From: Isoetes taiwanensis
Taxonomy: Eukaryota; Streptophyta; Lycopodiopsida; Isoetales; Isoetaceae
Direction of reading: 5' to 3'
DNA: 64,000 nt
Assembly: GCA_021234155.1 (NCBI GenBank)
Contig: JAJEKV010000004.1
Coordinates: 9,422,109 to 9,486,108, forward strand
Part shown: one piece after another, positions 29,229 through 41,360 of the stretch
How positions within the stretch are numbered: the first letter of the stretch is position 1
How the letters are laid out: the number at the start of each line of letters is the position of its first letter
Notes under the pieces: generated by a model
Seen by the model: only the letters and a program-made list of their open reading frames with translations
The model's database searches: none
What the model was told of the DNA's origin: nothing
Program-made: the position numbers and the translations under genes

Positions 29229-30228
29229 TCTTTCTACAGTCAAACTGGCCCCTGTTGACCCAATTTTAAAGGGGGCACTTGAAGACCACCAACCATGGAT
29301 TAAAATAGTATTTTGGCATCTGTACAGTACAGTGTCATATAAATATAATGCAGTATTGCACAACTCAAACATAGCAGCAGCATTCCAACATGATATGAGC
29401 CTAGGGAATCGAACCCCAGTTCCACTCCAATGCTCAAGGCTTACCTGGAATGCCATGAGGAGCACGTGTCTGACTATCTTATCTGAAGCTCAGAACAAAG
29501 GCATGGAACAGTAAAACTTTTATGTTGTGTGATTCCATAGGCATGTGGTCTTCCTTGTTTCGGCTCTCCTTCATAGCATGAAATCCACTGAACGCAAATA
29601 TAGGTGGGAAGGATTGGACATAAAATATATGCAAAAGGAAAATCAAACACCTATACCCGTCTTATGTTCTTCACTGCAGAATCATGCCGGAACAAGCAGG
29701 ATTTTGCACCCAAGAAGAAATTTCAGGCCATGGCCCCTGTTTTTCGACCACAAATACCTGATTGTCCCAACTACTGCCGTAGCCGCCACAATACAGTTAA
29801 CAAAAACAAAAGCAGAGCCACCATAGCCGCCATAACTGTAGCTGCCATAGCCAACAACAAAAACAAAAGCGAGTTCGCCATAGCCTGTTGCATCAGGACG
29901 CTTTGGCCCTAAACCTTCTAATTAAAATGCCATAGCCGCCAATACTGCGTCGGTTTCAAATCCAGCATGCTAGCATCAACATTATATGTATTTGAATATG
30001 AATACCCTAAAGAACCTTCAGAAATCATAGGTTATAAACATACGCTTTTTTATTGTGCAAACATTATCTCTTCTTCCTACCTTTTCCTTCCTTTTTTTTC
30101 TTTCATCTTCCTATACCCCTTCATTTCATTCATTTTCTATTTCGCCTCCACCTAACCCTTTGCCTGCTAATTTAGTGTATTATTAATGGGAAGTTAGTAG
30201 GTTATATGAAGGCAAAACTTGGGTCTAT
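29229..30228. other. Non-coding stretch with CCATAGCCGCC motifs and a possible SINE relic
   Basis: No convincing gene. On the minus strand near 29401-29418, GGGGTTCGATTCCC matches the tRNA B-box consensus. A degenerate set of CCATAGCCGCC-like units lies at 29770-29945. The rest is AT-rich without long frames. Confidence 0.45.
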
Positions 30229-30318
30229 TTATGAACCAAAGGTTACACTACAAACCTGCACCAAATAAGGTGATGTCGCACAAAAGGTTGCTCGTATGAA
30301 TGGGAAAAATCCGAGTTG

Positions 30319-30553
30319 GTTTTCAGAATTCCTACCAATGATGATGATGTCATTGAAAGGAATTGCTTCTTTGGAGTTCCAATCTACACTGGTAGATGAA
30401 AAATCTGAATAATTAAGCCAAGATGTCCTGGGAGACTCACCACGTGGACTACTACCATATTTATCTAATATGCCCTCTATGTCATCATGATTATATGCAC
30501 TCCAATCTAAAGGAGGGTCAACCTTTGCGTGAGGTTTTTTTCTCACTGCATTC
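30319..30553 (-). pseudogene. Possible orphan exon of an unidentified gene
   Basis: An open minus-strand stretch (KKPHAKVDPPLDWSAYNHDD, then ILDKYGSSPRGESP and SWLNYSDFSSTSVDWNSKE) has the composition of real protein. It is bounded by an AG (AATGCAG) upstream and a GT (ATTGGTAGGAATT) downstream. I do not recognise the family. Nearby minus-strand frames around 30750-31130 (GLPEGQTLGIEGVKIQYAT) might be further relic exons of the same gene. Confidence 0.3.
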
Positions 30554-31117
30554 TGATCTGATGACTGGTAAAATGTCTGTCAACATCAGCATGATAAAAG
30601 TGAGAATGTCTAGGCATCTCCTTGCCATTTTTAGACAGTATCAAGATCATCAAACACCCTTCTGTGAGGTGTTTATTACTATCATTAAACACATGGTTAC
30701 CTGCATAAAGTGATCCCATTCCCTAGCAAAAGATACAGGTCTCTTTCATACTATGACTAAAGCAACTCTTTTCAGGATACGGAGGATCAAACATTGAAGG
30801 CAATTCTGAAGACCTCCTATATTCCCTATTATATCGTCCATTCTTGCTTTAGAACCCACGACGACCACTTTCAATCTAAAAACATAAATCCAAAAGGGAA
30901 CCAACTGCAATTGCTGCATGCATGATTTCCATCGAATTGACAATGCTCACCGGTTCGTACGACTTTGACGTGCTTACTACTCAATATTTGATCACAGCCT
31001 TCAAATCACCTTCCTCCACGAATCTGCACCTTCCAATTGACATATCCGTGGCATATTGTATTTTCACCCCCTCTATCCCTAGGGTTTGCCCTTCAGGCAA
31101 CCCAAAAAGGGCACTAC

Positions 31118-32298
31118 TTGTGACGTTCCGCATATTTATATGGTATACGTATAAATATAAAGACACGTCACGTTGTACGTATATGCCACCATGGGGTATA
31201 TGGACCTAAGAGGTGGAACCTAGAACACAATAGTTTAGCTATGCTAAATTAATAAGAGCCTAAATAATAGGATAATTAACCTAAATAGTTTATTTAGTTA
31301 ATTATTGGATAAAGGGAGGCGCCACCTGGCCAAACTCGATTGGCCAAGTGGGGGATACTGTTCTGGTACATCAAAGGAAAACCCTAGGTTACTCTTTGGC
31401 CTAATTTCGACCCAGCAGCAATAGCAACCAGGCGCTATCACCAGATTGAGATGGAGACACCCCAAGACAACGGTTCCAACCGAGCTAACGGTTAGTCCAT
31501 AGATTACCTTCATGATTGTAGTCTAGCGCGTCTCTGAGGTGTGTCTTTGGTGTTCTCTATGGATTACCAGTAGGAACTAACCCTTGATTGTTATGGTGAG
31601 TATTATTATCTCTGGTTCTGCTCTGGTTCTGTATTTACTTGGAATGGATGGATTTGTAGTTCTTTGAGATGGGGGATTACAGGGGGGTAGAGACCTCTGA
31701 GCCATGTTTGGTAGTATGCTCCTAGATAGAGCCCTGTATTATTCCCAATAGATGCGGTCTGTGTACAAGATCCCACCGAGCTGTGGAATCTATGGCATCA
31801 TTGAAGCACCAGATAAGGGGCCGTAGTGATGAAGTGTGGGCTGGGGTCTCGCCTGAGCATAAAAGGCTACGGGGACTCCTTCAGTGAGCTAGGCCTAATA
31901 GTCGGTCACGTAGAGGGCCGGGTATGGGTCTGACACTCCCTGGGTACAGTGGTGTGATCATCCTGTACTTTAAAGATAAAGTTAGGGGAGTAGGTCGGGT
32001 ACGGATGCGGGGGTCGCTGATGCGGCACGTGTCCTCTAGTTCACCCATGGATTCACTACGACTCTGGAAAGGGACACTTCTCTGACCTGCCTCATCGGAC
32101 CGGGGAGATGTAACCCGGAGTAGTCCCGAAGGGTGATTCCTTGGGATTGTGTCTCCGGAAGGCTACAATGGCGCCATAGCTTGATTCAGCTCATCTGCAA
32201 AGTGTGCACAGGAGGGGCGGATGGAGTGGACTACCCTAGCCACTGTTCTATGCCAGCCAACGCTAGGTTATACCTATGTCTCTCTTGAGACCGAGCCG
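31118..32298. other. Unassigned repeat-like segment of higher GC
   Basis: Starting TGTGACGTTCCGC and ending at CCGAGCCG against the inverted PLE piece, this 1.2-kb block is more GC-rich than its surroundings. It has no long ORF and resembles a long LTR or leader sequence in character. I could not find a matching second end, primer-binding site or target duplication, so no class is assigned. Confidence 0.35.
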
Positions 32299-33097
32299 AA
32301 TTTCAAGTACGAAACCATGATATATCAGTAAATAGAACCAAATATCATACATGTCTGCATTCATTTCATTTACCATGGCACATCTTACCATACAAAATTG
32401 GATTTCATTACCGAATGGTGTTTCCACTTCAAAACTTATCAGGTTTCATTTTTTGGAAAAAAAACTTAACTGTATAAGCTAAAACTGTACCATAATCCAT
32501 ACTATTCAGCAAAATGTATAATAAGTAGATAATGTAAGACAAAAAACTCAGATGAAAATGAACCCTGTTCGTGTGCTTAGCAGGCAACAATTTTTTTGTG
32601 TTGTATAGAGGAGCCAACTGCCGTGTTGATCAGAATTTGAACCATCCTTTCAGCCAGACCATACTTGTAAAGCAAAAGAGACAATGAGAAGAAAACCACG
32701 TACTTGCAGCCAAACAATACCCTGTTAGCATGAAAATGGTATCAGGGCAAGGGCCAAAAGGTACATTGGGATTTTCAGCTCTTCGCTGATTACCCATTGT
32801 TCCTTTTGCCCTATAAGCCAGTCTTGACCATCAGGATGTATAGAAATACAAGATTAATCTATGTGATCAACTTGGGAAACAGTAATAAAGATAAAATTAT
32901 CCTTGAAACAATATATTCCATATTTTTGAACCTGCTTTTTACCAGCAGCTTACAGCCCTGTTTTTGTAACTCATCACTTGGCTGTATTATTTTATTATAT
33001 GTTCAAAGTAAAGGTCGTACCTAGGCTCTCAACTAGCTGAAGATAAGCTTCTATTTTAGTAGATAGAAGGAACGACAACCTATTTATATTAATAACA
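32299..33097 (-). mobile_element. Inverted piece of the second PLE copy (intron 1 part)
   Basis: It is the reverse complement of 7863-8660 of the first PLE with few changes. It starts exactly where the direct piece at 28594-29228 stops (4 bases missing). An inversion of 29229-33097 would restore a continuous second copy. Confidence 0.8.
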
Positions 33098-34480
33098 GGA
33101 TCTGTGGAGAATATCCCATGAATTGTGCCACAATCCAGGGGCCCAGAAAAAATAATACACGCTCTAGCAATAATGTAAGGTGGGAAGAAGAGATAATATA
33201 AGCTTGACATAACTTTCTTTAAGTACGAGGCTTACCTAACTCGAGGTACAAGTTTTTAATGAATTTTGGCTTGTCCACATGGCATGCCACATCACTCAAA
33301 CTTATCTTCTACCGTTAGATTTATAAAAGTTCGAATTTATGGCTGAGAAAATTTAAAAATTTCAAGAAAATCAGCCTATTCTTTCCTTCCTTCAAGATGG
33401 ATGCTTGAGTGTTTCTGTTTCTCTTTTAAGGGTTATGGCAAGGTTGGATTTCCCTTAAACTAGTGAACTGACAGAAATGGAGAAGCATTAAAAATGCAAG
33501 TTTAGAGCAGCCATCTCCCTTGAAGAGGACAACTCTTCCAGAATATAAAACATATGATGTTTTAGAGCCAGGATGATGGTGACATAGTTCAAAAGCATCT
33601 AAAGATAGATGCAGGAGATGCGAGCATCTAAAGCATCTAAGCATCCAAAGAACCTATCGATTTTTAAGATGTGTTACATGCGGAACATAAAGTTTTAAAT
33701 AATAAAATCCACTATGAATAACAGATTTAGAGTCTACTGCTACTATAACAAAAATACCCACAGACTGTTGTGCATAGACCAAGTCTAATAAAAGCCTACA
33801 TGAATGGAAAATTTTGTTAATTCCATTTGTATATTTTTTATGAAGGGCATGAGCCTTTATTATTCAGAGAAAGTTACAAACAAAGTACAATGGGGATTGA
33901 AAACTCAGTGGAGGAAGTGTCCACTAGAGCAAATCCACCCACCCAAATGCAACATCTAAATAGTATAAGGAGGGAGCAAAAGCTCATGAGTAAGTAGGGA
34001 GGTTTTCATTAAGTGAAAGTCGGGGAGGTTTCCACTTGGATTAGAATTTTTTTATCTACGAGATCCGTTCCTCATAAATGCAAGAAGTTTTAACGTCAAC
34101 GGCGAGATTGGATTGCCCTTTCACTGATTTCGTAGATGAATTTCTATTTGGGGCTTCTGGACTTCCTTTTCTGTAGCAAGAGAAGCGCGAATAGTGTTTT
34201 ATATGATTTTGTTTCAATGGTTAGGGCATTTTGTTTCAATCTCTTTTTATTGTGCGCTATGTACTTGCTATTGTACCATGTTCAAACTATTAAGAAACAT
34301 TAAAATTCATTGAAACAGATGCATAATAGAAAGTAATAATTTCATGCATAGATGTGGTGATCATAGAAATGCAAATTTTGTTAGGGTTGATTTTAATTTT
34401 TCATTGTGCCCTTTCTTTTAGTACTTATTAGTACTCAACAATATTAATGCTTTTTTTTGCATCTTACCTTAGATAATATA
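33098..34480. other. Non-coding, AT-rich
   Basis: No gene is visible. Two GGGAGGTTTYC motifs (33998-34032) resemble the units of the array at 38094-38440. Confidence 0.5.
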
Positions 34481-36120
34481 CATGGGGAGGGCGCACATGA
34501 AGAGGGCGAGGGTGTGATGCCGCCATCGCCACCTCCACCTCCACCGATTAGGACCTTTGCGCTTGATGGGTGAGTTCTCTCTATATAGGTTAGCTAGATC
34601 CATTACTTAGTTTAAGGGTTACATCCATGGGTGTTGGAGGATCAGACGGTTGTTGACAACCATCCCTGGGTTGCCAACTAGATTAGAGGATAGGTGGTTT
34701 TGTGTTTACAAGGTTTGTTCACACACCCTCGACTATGGAGAGGGTTATACGGGCTTGTTGTTGAATGGTGCACATAAGCACCAGAAGAACAAGCATCTTG
34801 AGTTACCTTGGGTTGCTCGACGGCAAGGTGCGCGCAGGCACGGCCAGTTGATCGTGAGGATGAGGCCATACAGGAGAGGGAGAGGGAGAGGAGCCGAGCT
34901 CGCGGACAGGCGAGGTGCGCTAGGCCAGAGTTTCTTGTCCGCCAACAGGATACTCATTATAGGGCGAGACTGCAGAGACAGGTGGTGGCGAGTGGGGGAG
35001 GAACACGAGGGTGTACTCTCCTCAAGAGTTAGCTCAGAGATACCCATAAGGGAGACCACAATGGATAACAAATCGTATTCATACTCTGATGCAGATACGA
35101 GTCGAAGACGCAGAGGCCCGTTTTCGTGAGACATGGAGTAGGCTCTTGTCACGTGATGGCCATATGGATTCAGAGGAGGGAGAGGCTCCACATGAGAGAT
35201 GCAGTGCATGGTGAGAATGTACACGGAAGGAATGGAGTAGTAGTTGGAGCAGCAGTCAGTGCAGTAGGTGAGCTACGTAGGATTGATATGGGAGCCACAG
35301 TGGATCTTGCGTTACATGTAGGGATAGGGTTTGAGACACCTCCCTTTACTTCTTGCACCTCCACTATCCCACCTCCATCCGTTGATGTAGACCTCTACAT
35401 AGGGGCACTACCCATTGAGGTCGAGGGCCCTCCATTGCCCACTTCCTGTATTCCCATTCTACCATTCACCCTTCGACCACCTCCCTTCCTGACTTTCCTC
35501 CTAGACCACCACCTCATGCCACGTCTTCACATGTCCCTCCACCTTCCATGGTCCCAACCCCAGCGGGTCCACCTTCCCGTCCTCCGATCTTACCATTCAC
35601 CCTTAGTCGCGCCTCCCTTCCTCGCTTTCTTTCCAGACCACCATCCCTTCCTATGTCATCGTATGTCCCTCCACCTTCCACAACCCCCCCTAGCTAGTTT
35701 ATCTGCCCATGCACTATCTAGTCTTGTGTGCGACATTCCAGTCCCTCCAGCATCCGCATCTTCCACGTCCCTTATCTCTCCTACACTATTGTCTCCTTGC
35801 ACTACGCTACCTTTTGCCTCGTTGGCATACCCAGATGTCGTGCACTCCCTTGGTGCACTATCCAGCCATGTACGACGCACCAGATTGACATTTGGCGAGA
35901 TGGCCTCTATGTTGAGAGATACCACTGCAGACATGTAGCTTGGCTTCGTCACCAGGTATCATCGTTTCTAGTGATACCATCGATCCGCCAGATGTGGTTA
36001 CCTCTATACCATCTTCCAGTCACCCTCACGATGATACAGTTTCTCTTCAGACCGCGTTTATGAGATACAACGCCAGATTGTTGTGTCTCGTCAGATGGAG
36101 CAAAGGGGTTCTGTGTCTAG
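34480..36120 (+). pseudogene. Upstream exons of the Ulp1-like locus: Pro-rich and charged segments
   Basis: Several open stretches on the plus strand look like degraded exons. The first encodes HGEGAHEEGEGVMPPSPPPP and ends at a GTGAGT donor (34571). A second (34808-35030) encodes ARPVDREDEAIQERERERSR, highly charged. A third (35300-35900) is rich in Pro, Ser and His, as in PPRPPPHATSSHVPPPS. Frames change repeatedly. The segments precede the protease part on the same strand and show the same base composition, so they probably belong to one decayed gene or transposon ORF. No transposase motif was identified. Confidence 0.4.
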
Positions 36121-36289
36121 ACATGGTGATAGGGGTAGAGGCGGGGCAGGACCAGAGGAAGGGGGAGGGCAGGGCGTGGGCAGGGGGAGGTGGGGCAAGG
36201 GGGTAGGGGCATGTCACGAGTCAGAGAAGTGGAGGCAGAGGCAGAGATGCAAGCAGATCCAGGTGACATGGAGCATCATATGAGCATGC

Positions 36290-37530
36290 ATGGACTTGTC
36301 ACGCTACCCCCTCCCTCTCCCCCGGCGGAGGATTGGGCGGAGCTCACAGAGGAGGAGTGGGTGTTTGACAGGGCCCGAGGGCATGGCTTCATCTTTCCTT
36401 ACCAGCGTGGTGCTTTCTTCGCTCGCGAGATTTTTGTTCCCTTGCGCGGATGGGCAAGTGAGAGAGGGCGAGAAGCCCGTGCATCCCTTTGGTTGAACAT
36501 TTCGACAGATCCCAGGCTCGAGAATTGGTTCTAGAGGGTTGCAGACGAGGTATTTTCGGAATATCAATGGGAGGCACGTGGGTATTTGTACTATGTCGTG
36601 CAGTGAGGTGTATTGGAACAGATGGGGGTGCATATCAGATCTAGCCTCTGCCCGCAGTCATCAGTTGAGATCACGAGTGACTTCCTAGATGACGCCTACA
36701 ATGGAAGATGGGGAGACTGGCACATACGCATCTACATTATGTGAGTCTCTTGGAAACTCTTTATATTGTATTATACTCTTGTCTAATGCTTCATATCATT
36801 TGCGCCCCGATAAAGGATTATCAAGCATATGTTGTCTGAAGATGACCGAGGGTGCTGCTTTTTGTGGACCCCCACTTATTACACGCATGCCCACCCCTTT
36901 CGTATAGGGTCTCCAGGGAGTGATGCAGTATCACAGTTGGCTCCCGTATTTCAAGACGACTACGGACCCAGAGTGCGGTGGAGCGACGTACGTGCAGTGT
37001 TCTGGCCTGTCGTGCACAAGTGAGTGATGTTATTAGTTCATACGCAACCCCTACTTCTATTGCTATATATTTTGACCATCTGAATTGTTACAGTGGACAT
37101 CGGTGATTGTACCTCCTTTTGCTGGACATGGATATTGCTGAGCATCTCGGGATTGAGGAGGACGTGAGCACATTGTGGTTATATTTTGATTCCATGGTCG
37201 AGGGGTTTCGTGGTGAGCGCCCTAGCGTGGTAGAGTTGAATAGGTAAGTTGACCATCATCGTTATTCACATGCACTTAAATAATGAGGGAGGGGGGTTTT
37301 TAGTACTCGCACAACATACAGGATGTATAAGCTTTATATGCAGATTAGAGGAGCGCCCGGGGACGTGAGAGGGGGTTGTGCCCCCCTCTTCATTCGTGAT
37401 ATGGATGTGCCACGTCAGAGGGATTCGATAGTTGTGGTTTGCACGTGGCTTTGCTGATGCGCATGTTGGCAGATGCTCTCTTCTGTTCAGGTCCTCATTG
37501 AGATGCAGGTGGCGGAGCGCTTCATGTAGA
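36290..37530 (+). pseudogene. Ulp1/adenain-like (C48-type) cysteine protease, decayed multi-exon
   Basis: The plus-strand exons are 36300-36738 (WAELTEEEWVFDRARGHGF, then a GTGAGT donor), about 36814-37019 (CCFLWTPTYYTHAHPF, VRWSDVRAVFWPVVH), 37094-37243 and 37322-37480. Introns have GT...AG ends, and the 37243/37322 join restores frame precisely. Ulp1 landmarks are His in VVHNGHR followed by LYLLLLDMD, Asp in LWLYFDSM, Gln in VPRQRD, and Cys in DSCGLHVALLMRM. Damage: TGA replaces the expected Trp codon after HR, a TAG at 36532 and another stop near 36602, and a frameshift just before DSCG. Ulp1-like proteases occur in plant MULE-type and other DNA transposons as well as in SUMO/ubiquitin-like pathways; which applies here is open. 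Confidence 0.55.
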
Positions 37531-37539
37531 ACGAATAAC

Positions 37540-38090
37540 CGTTCGATTTGGTTTAAGAATTTGCTATTTACTTTGTCATATTTTTTTTTTCTTGCTAGGT
37601 TGGAGAATATTGGTTCCAGACTGACGTCGTGGTTCCCAAGGAGTGACAAGTTCTTTCTTGTGCTATTGCTTTACTGTATGCATTATGTCTTCATCATAGC
37701 AGACATCGGGCTCAATGATGTCATAGTGCCCACATTTACACTACATCTTGCATTTGTTTTTGATGTATGACTGACGTGGCTTTGTGCCTCACAAGACATA
37801 TTTTGATGTACGTTTGTTGTTATAAATATTATTAGCATTATATTCTTTCGATAAAAAGGACCATCATATTAATACTTGTCATCATACATAGGGTGCACAT
37901 AGGTAAAACATAAATAGCACTATCATACACAATCATAACTTTTCATGGTTTAGAAATTGGACGCGGGCACTAGACCCACCCTGTCACTGGACGCGGGTGT
38001 AATTAATAAAGGCATGTTTACGCAACCATCGAGGTGGATATTAAAAAGCACGTGGATCGAGATGGATCGTGGAGAGCTTTTTTTCTAATT
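37540..38090. other. Non-coding spacer
   Basis: No gene is visible; AT-rich, with a GGACGCGGGYRYTA motif occurring twice near 37960-38000. Confidence 0.5.
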
Positions 38091-38093
38091 TTT

Positions 38094-38440
38094 ATGGAAA
38101 CCTCCCCAATTTTTCGTGGAAACCTCCCCGGTTTTCTTATGTGGAAACCTCCCCAAGTCTAGCAGGGAAATTGAGGAGGTTTCCAGTGAAAGCCAGGGAG
38201 GTTTCCATGGAAACCTTCCCTATTTTCTAAATTGGAAACCTCCCCAAGTCTACCTGAAATTTTGGGGATGGAAACCTTCCCTATTTTCTAAATTGGAAAC
38301 CTCCCCAAGTCTACCTGAAATTTTGGGGAGGTTTTCAAGGAAAGGTGGGGAGGTTTCCGGGAAGATTAGGGAGGTTTCCAGGGAAAGTTGGGGAGATTTC
38401 CATTGAAAGTGGAGGAATGGAAAATTAGGGAGGTTTCCAT
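38094..38440. repeat. GGAAACCTCCCC / GGGGAGGTTTCC minisatellite in both orientations
   Basis: About a dozen units with the core GGAAACCTCCCC, or its reverse complement, are spaced 20-40 bases apart. Forward-type units dominate the left half and reverse-type units the right half, so the array can fold on itself. A 60-base stretch from CCATGGAAACC-like units is directly duplicated (38205-38330). Confidence 0.8.
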
Positions 38441-38504
38441 AGCCTAGAAATCTAGAGAAAGGATCGAGGTTAGACTCGCGTGCTACAAAAATGTACTACG
38501 TAAT

Positions 38505-38665
38505 GCACGCCTAGAAAAGATTCCGCGTATAATTTTTTGAGTCGGCTCGCCGCATTGGGCAGCGCGACGAAGGTGGAGCGCCAAGACGCCTAGAAAAAGA
38601 TTCCGCGATAATTTTTTGAGTCGCCCGCTGCACAAGGCACGCGACGAGCGGTGGAGCGAAAGTCT
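38505..38665. repeat. Tandem duplication, about 80-base unit
   Basis: CGCCTAGAAAAGATTCCGCG, followed by TATAATTTTTTGAGTCG and a GC-rich GCGACGA segment, occurs twice in tandem with small changes. Confidence 0.75.
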
Positions 38666-38699
38666 TCCGCCAATCTGGCGCCATATAGAAACATTATAA

Positions 38700-39725
38700 C
38701 CGGAATCTTAACAAACGTGCATTACGGGACATAATGAACATTTAGTCAAAATTACGTCATTGATAGGCCGACACATGGCATCCATAACATTCCTTACTTC
38801 ATGGCTATGGCGGAGGATGGCATGATGTTGCTGAGGATAGCAGGCTATGGCGAATCGATGACAGATATGATATAGCTATGCAGGAGTTTAAAGATTGAAG
38901 ATATACTGGAAGTTATTTCCTGCTTCAAGGATTTTTCATAGCCAAGCCTCAAACTCCAAGGTTCTTCAAAGGATCAAATCCATAGATTTAGAACAGATTG
39001 GTCGCCCGGAACGGAGGATCGGAGCAAAAAAATAGGGCTGGTAATGGAGTGAGGATCGGAATAAGGTCTTCGCCTCAATCCTGAACAATCCAACCTCGGC
39101 AGAAGAAATCCGGCTCCAAAAGCTGTAAATCCAACTGGGTCATGAAGGTCCACTGATCCAATTCGAAAATCTGCCCTATTCCCCGGAAATGATCGAAGAG
39201 ATTCTGCCCCTAATCCTCTGTTTCTAATTTATCTATTTCTTCCCCTTCCTTTTCTTCCTCCGCCTCTACCTCTAGCTCTAATTTCGATCTCAAATTCCCA
39301 ATTCAGGCTTGATTTTCAAATCTACAGCTTCCGCCATACCCACAAACTTAAATAACTTCATCTTTCTTACATGCTCCCTTGAAGTTTATCAGTGAAAAAG
39401 GAATACGGAAAAGACATGAAGCGGAACTCAAATACCTCTTTTCTTTACCCAACCCATAGAAAGCCTGTTTGACGTTACTACTTTTCGCTGCACGTTACTG
39501 TTGTTGCATGCATGCAAGCGCTCACGCATACATTGGACGAGTGGGCATTGAACGAACGAAAGTCTATGTATGTGTGAAAGTAGGAACGAAAGACTGACAA
39601 TATTGATTACCGTCAAGAGATTAAGGAATCGCAAAAACAAGCAACACAATTATAGAAAACTATACGCTGCAGTCAGTATCTCAAATCTTGCTAGATTATC
39701 AATGTCAAATATAACATACATTTTC
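38700..39725. other. Non-coding spacer
   Basis: No supported gene. A GGCTATGGCGGA-type motif appears at 38810 and 38860, as near 6640 and 29770. Confidence 0.45.
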
Positions 39726-39728
39726 ATC

Positions 39729-39868
39729 ATAATCCACCTCATGTATATTAAATACCTACTTCAAGTCCTTTTGGTGGAAACAACTTTCCACGATGATTAT
39801 AATCCACCTCATGTATATTAAATACCTACTTCAAGTCCTTTTGGTGGAAACAACTTTCCACGATGATT
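39729..39868. repeat. Perfect 70-base tandem duplication
   Basis: Units 39729-39798 and 39799-39868 are identical (ATAATCCACCTCATG to CCACGATGATT), implying a very recent duplication. Confidence 0.9.
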
Positions 39869-39869
39869 G

Positions 39870-41230
39870 AATATCATAAAATCCAGATTATCAGGAAGTT
39901 GTACGACTCTGAAAGATAAAAAATCAGATTTCCATGCTGTGAAAACATTAAAACTTGAACAAAATATGATTCAGAAAATTGGAACTATGAAATGCTTAAC
40001 TGCAACATAAAGGCCCAAGCTTTGATGTTTTGTGTTTTTTGAATCCCATAAAATGGAAAAACTTCTCATCTTGTACATGATTCTTGCCAAATTTCAGCTT
40101 TGCTAACTAAAGTCGCTTGTGCAGTAAACTTTATGTGGCACACATAGTTATTAATGGAATTAGTGACCAAGGAATTGGACAGCAGCAATAATATTTGGAT
40201 ATGGTGCTCAAGACAGCCATGCTGTCATTCGTGGAACGACTTATCACAATATGTTCCTACAAGATCATAATAGAGAATGAAATGTAACTAGGAAATGGAT
40301 ACATATAAATTCAGTGCACAGAAAAAAGTATGTTTAATGCACGGATTATTCTGCTGCATCCAGCAGATATGATGCACGGATTATTCTGCTGCATCTAGCA
40401 GATATGAGCAGATTAGCTCTAAATATTACACACACACTATAACTAACTACAGCCTTTGTTATTGTTGTTCTTCAAAAATAAATCAAAATTGAGTCTGTCA
40501 ATAAAAGATACTGCAAAATATGCAAATAGGGAGTATGCACCTGTTTTCTGTGGAATCGAGAGAAATTGGAAGGAAGGAACCTGGAACAGTTAAAGCAGCC
40601 CAAAGACACAATAACAAACTCAATCCAATCTCCAGCAGAACCTACAAATGCTAATCAAATTTTAGAGAGTAGAAAAAGATTAATTCGAAAATACTTCAAA
40701 ATGTGATTTTCAGACCTGAACAGGAGGTCTTATGAACTCTTCCTCCTTTATTTTGAGCAGGCTACGGTCTGCATCAATTGCTATTCTTAGTTCTTAATAC
40801 CGGAAGATGTTCCAGAAAGATGCATGAAAGAATGATGCAACAGCAATGATGGTATGATAAGTCCTATGAGATAGTCGATTGCAATGAGTATTTCATTCCC
40901 CATAAGCAATCAATTTTCCAGAGAGATCAGTTTGGAAAGCGTTGTAACTAATCGGCCTTTAGGGGTATGTATAGCAATAAAAGACTAACAAGCGTAGGAA
41001 TTCACAAGCTATTTTCATATGAGCTTTAGTCCAATCGTTTTGCACAAGCGGCATCTCTGATACTAACTATATACGAGATCTTACATTGTATGGTGGAGTA
41101 TCCAGCATGTAGCAGCAACAGAACTCCAAGACTACCCACGATCGTGTCGGTCTTCATTCTGGCGAGGATTGGGCGCTTCTCCCTGATTCTCTCCCCAAAC
41201 CTAAGAATGGTACGGATGCTTCTCTTGCAT
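39870..41230. other. Non-coding, AT-rich
   Basis: No gene is visible. A 36-base tandem duplication with GCACGGATTATTCTGCTGC lies at 40337-40408. Confidence 0.5.
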
Positions 41231-41242
41231 TTTACGGAGTAG

Positions 41243-41356
41243 ATAACGCCCTGGGCCGAGGGTGTTACCGAAAAAAAAATTTGTACGCGCACACCCTCGC
41301 CATTTTGATGGCCCGAAAATTTTTTTTGAAGTAACACCCGAGGGCCAGGGCGTTAT
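41243..41356. repeat. Inverted repeat with ATAACGCCC termini
   Basis: ATAACGCCCTGGGCCGAGGG at 41243 plus TGTTAC is matched by its near-exact inverse at 41331-41356, with a 62-base spacer. It looks like a short MITE-like or hairpin element. Confidence 0.65.
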
Positions 41357-41360
41357 CGCC

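Noticed and set aside
31118-32298. Solo LTR starting TGTGACG
   Set aside because: No CA end, target duplication or second copy could be located.
34745-35224. 159-codon frames on both strands
   Set aside because: They overlap each other; the plus-strand one is partly relic exon sequence and the minus-strand one is its shadow.
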